The translations under genes and the position numbers were made by a program. Shown here in pieces: positions 61,501 to 64,000 of a stretch of DNA of 64,000 nucleotides (positions are counted from its first letter, which is position 1; each line of letters starts with the position of its first letter). The notes under the pieces are model-generated. The model saw only the letters and a program-made list of their open reading frames with translations. It was not told where the DNA came from and searched no databases. This DNA comes from Planctomycetota bacterium (GTDB taxonomy: Bacteria; Planctomycetota; UBA1135; JADKAF01): the NCBI GenBank assembly GCA_016719295.1, contig JADKAF010000001.1:3596001-3660000 (forward strand), in the 5' to 3' direction.

Positions 61501-63180
61501 TCGGGCAACTGGAGCGGCACGGTCTCGGCCGGTCCGTACCGCATCGACACGGTCGAGCCGAGCCTGCCGGTGAACCTCGCGTCCACCTCGCACACGGTGA
61601 GCGTGTGGAGCAACGACAACACGATCGACTTCACGTGGACCACCGCGGTCGACGATCGCTCCGGCATCGACGGCTACGGCGAGGCGTGGGGCAACGCGCC
61701 CGGCGTCGGCGTCGCGAACTTCAAGGACCTGGAAGAGAACGTGTTCAGCCGCACGATCACGCGCGGCGACGGCCTCACCTACTACGCCCTGAAGTCGGTC
61801 GACAACGCCGGCAACTGGACGGCGACGACCCGCGAGGTCGGCCCCTTCCTCATCGATACGACGGCGCCTGCCGGCCCGACGGGTCTCAGCTCGTCGAGCC
61901 ACACCGTGAGCACGTGGAGCACGCTCCTCGACGTGACGGTGAACTGGAACGCCGCGACCGACGCGAGCTCGGGCGTGAGCGGCTACGACATCGCCTGGGA
62001 TCAGTCTCCCAGCACGACGCTGACGGGTGCCTTGAACCTGGGAGCCGGAGTCACCACGACCACTCGCACGCTCGCGAGCTCCGCGACCGGCTGGTACTTC
62101 CACATCGCCGCGCGCGACGTGGCGGGCAACTTCGGGCCGACGCAGCACATCGGGCCCTTCCTCCTCGACGACGTGACGCCGGCCGGCCCGACGAACTTCG
62201 CTTCGCCGAGCCACACGACGGGCACTTGGTCGAACCTCGCCGCGGTCCAGGCCACCTGGACCGCCGCCACCGACGCCCACTCGGGCATCGCGGGCTATGA
62301 CTCGCTCTGGGACAACGCGGCGGGCACGATCCCGGCCGGCGCGCTGGACCTCGCGGCGGGAGCTACGGCGACGAGCCGCGCGCTCCCGAGCGGCGCGAGT
62401 AGCTGGTACCTGCACCTGCGCGCTCGCGACAACGCGGCCAACTGGGGCTCGACCCAGCACCTGGGTCCCTTCCGCATCGATACGGCCGCGCCCACGGGCT
62501 CGATCACGATCGACGGCGGCAACGCGACCTGCAACGGCCTCAGCGTGAACCTCGCCCTCACGGCGGCGGATGCGCTCTCCGGACTCGCTCCGAGCTCCAT
62601 CCGCCTCCGCAACGCCGGCGGCGCCTGGGGTGCGTGGCAGCCCTTCGCCGCGAACCTCGCGTGGAACCTCTCCACGGGTGGCGCGGGCTCCTTGACCGGC
62701 ACGCGCCGCGTCGAGCTCGAGATCCGCGATGGCGCGAGCAATACGCTGCTCGTCTCCGATGAGATCTTCTACTTCGTGCCGGTCTCCTACTTCGGCAGCT
62801 CGTGCGCCGGCTCGCTCGGTCAGCCGAGCTTCGCCATCACGGGCATCCCGGGCCTCGGGCGCAACGTCGCCTTCGTCCCGGGCAACATCGCGGCTCCGAT
62901 CGGCGCGATGTACCTCGGCGTCAGCAACACGACCTGGGGTCCGCTGCCGCTGCCGATCGACCTGGGCTTCCTGAGCCCGACCTCCGCTGGCTGCTCGGTC
63001 AACATCTCCCTCGACGTGCTGACCTACTCCGGCGGACCGATCGCCATCCCGGTGGCGATCCCCGCGGATCCGCTGCTCGCAGAGGCGGTGCTCTACTTCC
63101 AGTGGCTCTACCTCGGCGATCCCTCGGGCAAGCTGGTGGTGACCACGCGCGGAGCGCGGATGCAGATCGCAGGGCTGTGA
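58513..63180 (+). CDS. Giant secreted S8 (subtilisin-family) peptidase with Fn3-like repeats, copy 2
   Basis: Exported serine peptidase of 1555 residues, paralogue of copy 1. The signal region is AALIALAPFARAQ, followed by a propeptide-like region of about 340 residues. The catalytic residues are in GVIDSGLEG (D360), CGHGSHVAGTILG (H399) and GTSMATPHITG (S598), a canonical S8 triad. A P-like domain, four Fn3-like repeats (912-1324), an Ig-like module and the C-terminal module YFGSSCAGSLGQPSF follow. The final VVTTRGAR is shared exactly with copy 1. The start is taken as ATG 58513; the ribosome-binding site is weak. Two hairpins follow the stop. Confidence 0.9.
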   Translation: MIPLLARTWRLRAWRLAALIALAPFARAQEPSEPTPLPPAPVTSHSDPALEDRSPLVEPARDGVNAGEGTVHPIDELDPSVPLPIPAVVVSGPMGDVEIQPASGDPSFLSFIAGPYYPPKSERIDPALLALRANRAAVGRPAEELFFCVMLSKRLSPQLEDEIRSLGARILGFVPHHSLRVAAEPAAIESLAGHPGVRWVGLPKAWQKVHPDLQQRLEKTLPTDVIDVIVTLHDGDLGAESTWTPVGDGMIRGTRPDGVYEERVDEQPIKRWTSNGWQQRRLQELGVMIDRYIEVPPGFYARIVPSQLDALLALDHVLFVEALIPDRQFHGESVPQAGADRARGLYPGDTNNAAMIGVIDSGLEGSGGTEPAHLALDHIFGWGWTLEGSPSPWDDQCGHGSHVAGTILGRPPVSTETHTGLAPNLGFAANRRIRNVKIFPNQTWGPCGSASSAHNDRYDKMRGNLDDGNGNISPPPHAINNSWGSSGSWTGTESQCVTLDSEVWVYDQLYCFAAGNDGSGAGTIGRPAVAKNAFTVGSLDDFENGAIDPGALSSFSSRGPCADGRWKPNLAAPGRWIRSVDARTDTNNNNYVDFQGTSMATPHITGIAGQLADHYDWLRYAPHRMAAVMMGTAATDGNIALTTEADAHLDNFGAGKIVAERAHFVEGDYGWLNWGFTQTNGWHSGDFTVPSGTTRLVVCMTYHEPAPTTGAGQALVKNIDLYIDRDPIDPAGNTGEYTAQQSSIDNTEIRHVVNPPAGPWRWKTWPTTASGSARVSVHVMFVTADDSPTLNLSVAAADQYVQPSEQVDVTATVSPSDYFAQDVFLESSGTTTGRTLHNVTAGLLDGRTAGLLDNQQAGLDVLVGTTEDDAPRDATWTVSYSTEGVKSFSVTGSADALSSVNSAVNITVDGTAPSAATGLASTTHTIGQWSNSRNLTFTWSQAADNLSGNDGYGEFWASTNPPGVGATRDFAATTTRSIAVTSDYDTLYYGLRTVDRSGNWSGTVSAGPYRIDTVEPSLPVNLASTSHTVSVWSNDNTIDFTWTTAVDDRSGIDGYGEAWGNAPGVGVANFKDLEENVFSRTITRGDGLTYYALKSVDNAGNWTATTREVGPFLIDTTAPAGPTGLSSSSHTVSTWSTLLDVTVNWNAATDASSGVSGYDIAWDQSPSTTLTGALNLGAGVTTTTRTLASSATGWYFHIAARDVAGNFGPTQHIGPFLLDDVTPAGPTNFASPSHTTGTWSNLAAVQATWTAATDAHSGIAGYDSLWDNAAGTIPAGALDLAAGATATSRALPSGASSWYLHLRARDNAANWGSTQHLGPFRIDTAAPTGSITIDGGNATCNGLSVNLALTAADALSGLAPSSIRLRNAGGAWGAWQPFAANLAWNLSTGGAGSLTGTRRVELEIRDGASNTLLVSDEIFYFVPVSYFGSSCAGSLGQPSFAITGIPGLGRNVAFVPGNIAAPIGAMYLGVSNTTWGPLPLPIDLGFLSPTSAGCSVNISLDVLTYSGGPIAIPVAIPADPLLAEAVLYFQWLYLGDPSGKLVVTTRGARMQIAGL
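61246..62487 (+). repeat. Four Fn3-like repeats in peptidase copy 2
   Basis: Units begin STTHTIGQW, STSHTVSVW, SSSHTVSTW and SPSHTTGTW. Each matches the unit at the same position in copy 1 better than its own neighbours, as shown by unit-specific words such as YGLRTVDRSGNWSG (unit 1) and YYALK.VDNAGNWT (unit 2). Confidence 0.85.
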
Positions 63181-63195
63181 TCACCTGATACGGGA

Positions 63196-63220
63196 TTCAC
63201 GCCGCGCTCCGCGGCGTGAA
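63196..63220 (+). terminator. Perfect hairpin after peptidase copy 2
   Basis: An 11-bp perfect stem with 3-nt loop: arm TTCACGCCGCG (63196-63206), loop CTC, complementary arm to 63220, 15 bp after the stop codon. No T tract; probably part of a double terminator. Confidence 0.6.
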
Positions 63221-63230
63221 CCTCGATCGA

Positions 63231-63275
63231 AGCAGCGACCTCCCTCGCGCCGCGCGCGAGGGAGGTCGCTGCTTT
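63231..63275 (+). terminator. Strong terminator-like hairpin after peptidase copy 2
   Basis: A perfect 19-bp stem (63231-63249 with 63255-63273) around the loop CCGCG, with TTT at 63273-63275. It ends 36 bp before the next gene. Confidence 0.75.
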
Positions 63276-63311
63276 CTCGGCGCCGCTCGTCGAGGCAGAA
63301 TCCGGCGCGCC

Positions 63312-64000
63312 ATGCTGCTCCGCCTCCAGAGCCTCGACTTCGCCGTCGCCGAAGCGCCGACGCGGCTGCCGTTCCGCTTCGGCCAGACGACGCTGCGCTC
63401 AGGGGTGATCCTGACCGCGAGGCTCCTCGTCGAGAGCGCGAGCGGTGCGCAGCGCTTCGGCTTCGCCTCCGACCTCTGCGTCCCGAAGTGGTTCGAGAAG
63501 AACCCGGCGAAGAGCGCGCGCGAGGATGTCTTCGCGCTGATCGCGAGCGCGCGCGAAGCCGGGGCGGCCTTCCTCGCGGAGGGCTCCGCGCTCGGCACGG
63601 CCTTCGACCACTGGCAGCGCGCCTATCGCGCGCGCGTCGAGTGCGCACCCTTCGAAGCGCCGGATCGGCTCGTGCGCGGCTTCGGCGTGGCGCTCGTGGA
63701 GCGCGCGCTGATCGACGCCACCTGCCGCCTCGGCCAGGTCTCCTTCGGCGAGGCGCTGGAGGAGGAGCTGCTCGGCTGGCAGCCGGAGGAGCTCTACCCC
63801 GAGCTCCGCGGTCGCTCGCTCGCCTCGCTGCTCCGCAAGCGCCCGCTCGAGCGCCTCGCCGTGCGGCACACGATCGGCATGCTCGATCCGCTGCGCGAGC
63901 GCGACATCGCCGAGGCCGAGCGCATCGATGACGGGCTGCCGCAGTCGCTCGAGGCGCAGATCGCGCACGAGGGGCTGCGCTACTTCAAGGTGAAGATCCG
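63312..64000 (+). CDS. Enolase-superfamily enzyme, partial at right edge
   Basis: The first 229 residues are seen. The N-terminal capping domain (PTRLPFRFGQTTLRSGVILTA, ASDLCVPKWFEKNPAKSARE, GFGVALVERALIDATCR) resembles mandelate racemase/muconate lactonising-type members. The last residues, GLRYFKVKI, are the KxK strand that begins the catalytic barrel. Metal-binding and acid/base residues lie beyond the edge, so the reaction cannot be named; dipeptide epimerase, racemase or sugar-acid dehydratase are all possible. ATG 63312 is preceded by no clear ribosome-binding site. Confidence 0.7.
   Translation, partial: MLLRLQSLDFAVAEAPTRLPFRFGQTTLRSGVILTARLLVESASGAQRFGFASDLCVPKWFEKNPAKSAREDVFALIASAREAGAAFLAEGSALGTAFDHWQRAYRARVECAPFEAPDRLVRGFGVALVERALIDATCRLGQVSFGEALEEELLGWQPEELYPELRGRSLASLLRKRPLERLAVRHTIGMLDPLRERDIAEAERIDDGLPQSLEAQIAHEGLRYFKVKI

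Noticed and set aside
56201..62487. CRISPR-like or satellite repeats
   Set aside because: The repeats are protein-coding Fn3-like units of about 300 bp with diverged DNA, in frame within the peptidases.

Overview
The window is high-GC bacterial DNA (I estimate close to 70 % G+C) and looks like a member of the Planctomycetota. Grounds for this are two ECF sigma factors paired with Ser/Thr protein kinases, a lipoprotein sulfatase, sodium:solute symporters, long secreted proteins with FG-GAP, beta-helix, sialidase-like or fibronectin-like repeats, and a recurring C-terminal module (GSSCAGSLGQPSF) on large secreted proteins. No tRNA, rRNA, CRISPR array, phage or complete insertion sequence was seen. 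Many genes start with GTG or TTG, Shine-Dalgarno sites are often weak, and neighbours in operons often overlap by 4 bp.

Layout. 1-3866 (minus): a SulP anion transporter followed 12 nt later by a DabA-type inorganic-carbon pump subunit that runs off the left edge. 4120-16978 (minus): one long operon for a type IV pilus / type II secretion-like machine: pilin, PilM/N/O/P-like proteins, secretin, a TPR lipoprotein, assembly ATPase and platform protein. Two sensor kinases, a receiver-only response regulator and a STAS protein are spliced into it. 17133-19568: a parvulin isomerase and a B12-binding radical SAM protein, convergent. 19695-23765: a sulfatase, two tandemly duplicated 155-residue secreted proteins separated by a large T-shaped palindromic element, and an esterase. 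23899-28255: an L7/L12-like small protein, an ECF sigma factor and a divergent Ser/Thr kinase with a TPR-like tail. 28256-31688: a gene remnant, a membrane-anchored endonuclease/exonuclease/phosphatase-fold protein and a symporter. 31710-36761 (minus): an ECF sigma factor overlapping a non-RD Ser/Thr kinase, then a secreted FG-GAP/beta-helix protein. 36980-38383: a DUF1801 protein with a histone-H1-like Lys/Ala/Pro-rich arm. 38901-43798: phytase-like and sialidase-like secreted proteins and a second symporter. 43909-47061: a giant propeller-type sensor without a visible phosphoacceptor histidine region. 47106-51739 (minus): a ribose-type ABC importer (ATPase gene frameshifted) and a shikimate dehydrogenase-like gene. 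51894-53339: an unrecognised secreted protein. 53540-63180: two giant paralogous subtilisin-family peptidases in tandem, each with four Fn3-like repeats and the shared C-terminal module. 63312-64000: start of an enolase-superfamily enzyme.

Together the genes suggest a heterotrophic surface-active bacterium: secreted hydrolases and adhesin-like repeat proteins, importers for sugars and other solutes, a regulated pilus or secretion machine, and several sensor and sigma-factor/kinase switches. Two single-indel frameshifts in otherwise intact genes (about 11185 and 50018) lie in a GC-dinucleotide tract and a C run, so sequencing or assembly error is a real possibility. The most unusual structure is the 113-bp element at 22028-22140. 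Comparison with the neighbouring duplicate shows it as a 97-nt self-complementary insertion in the loop of a terminator-like hairpin.
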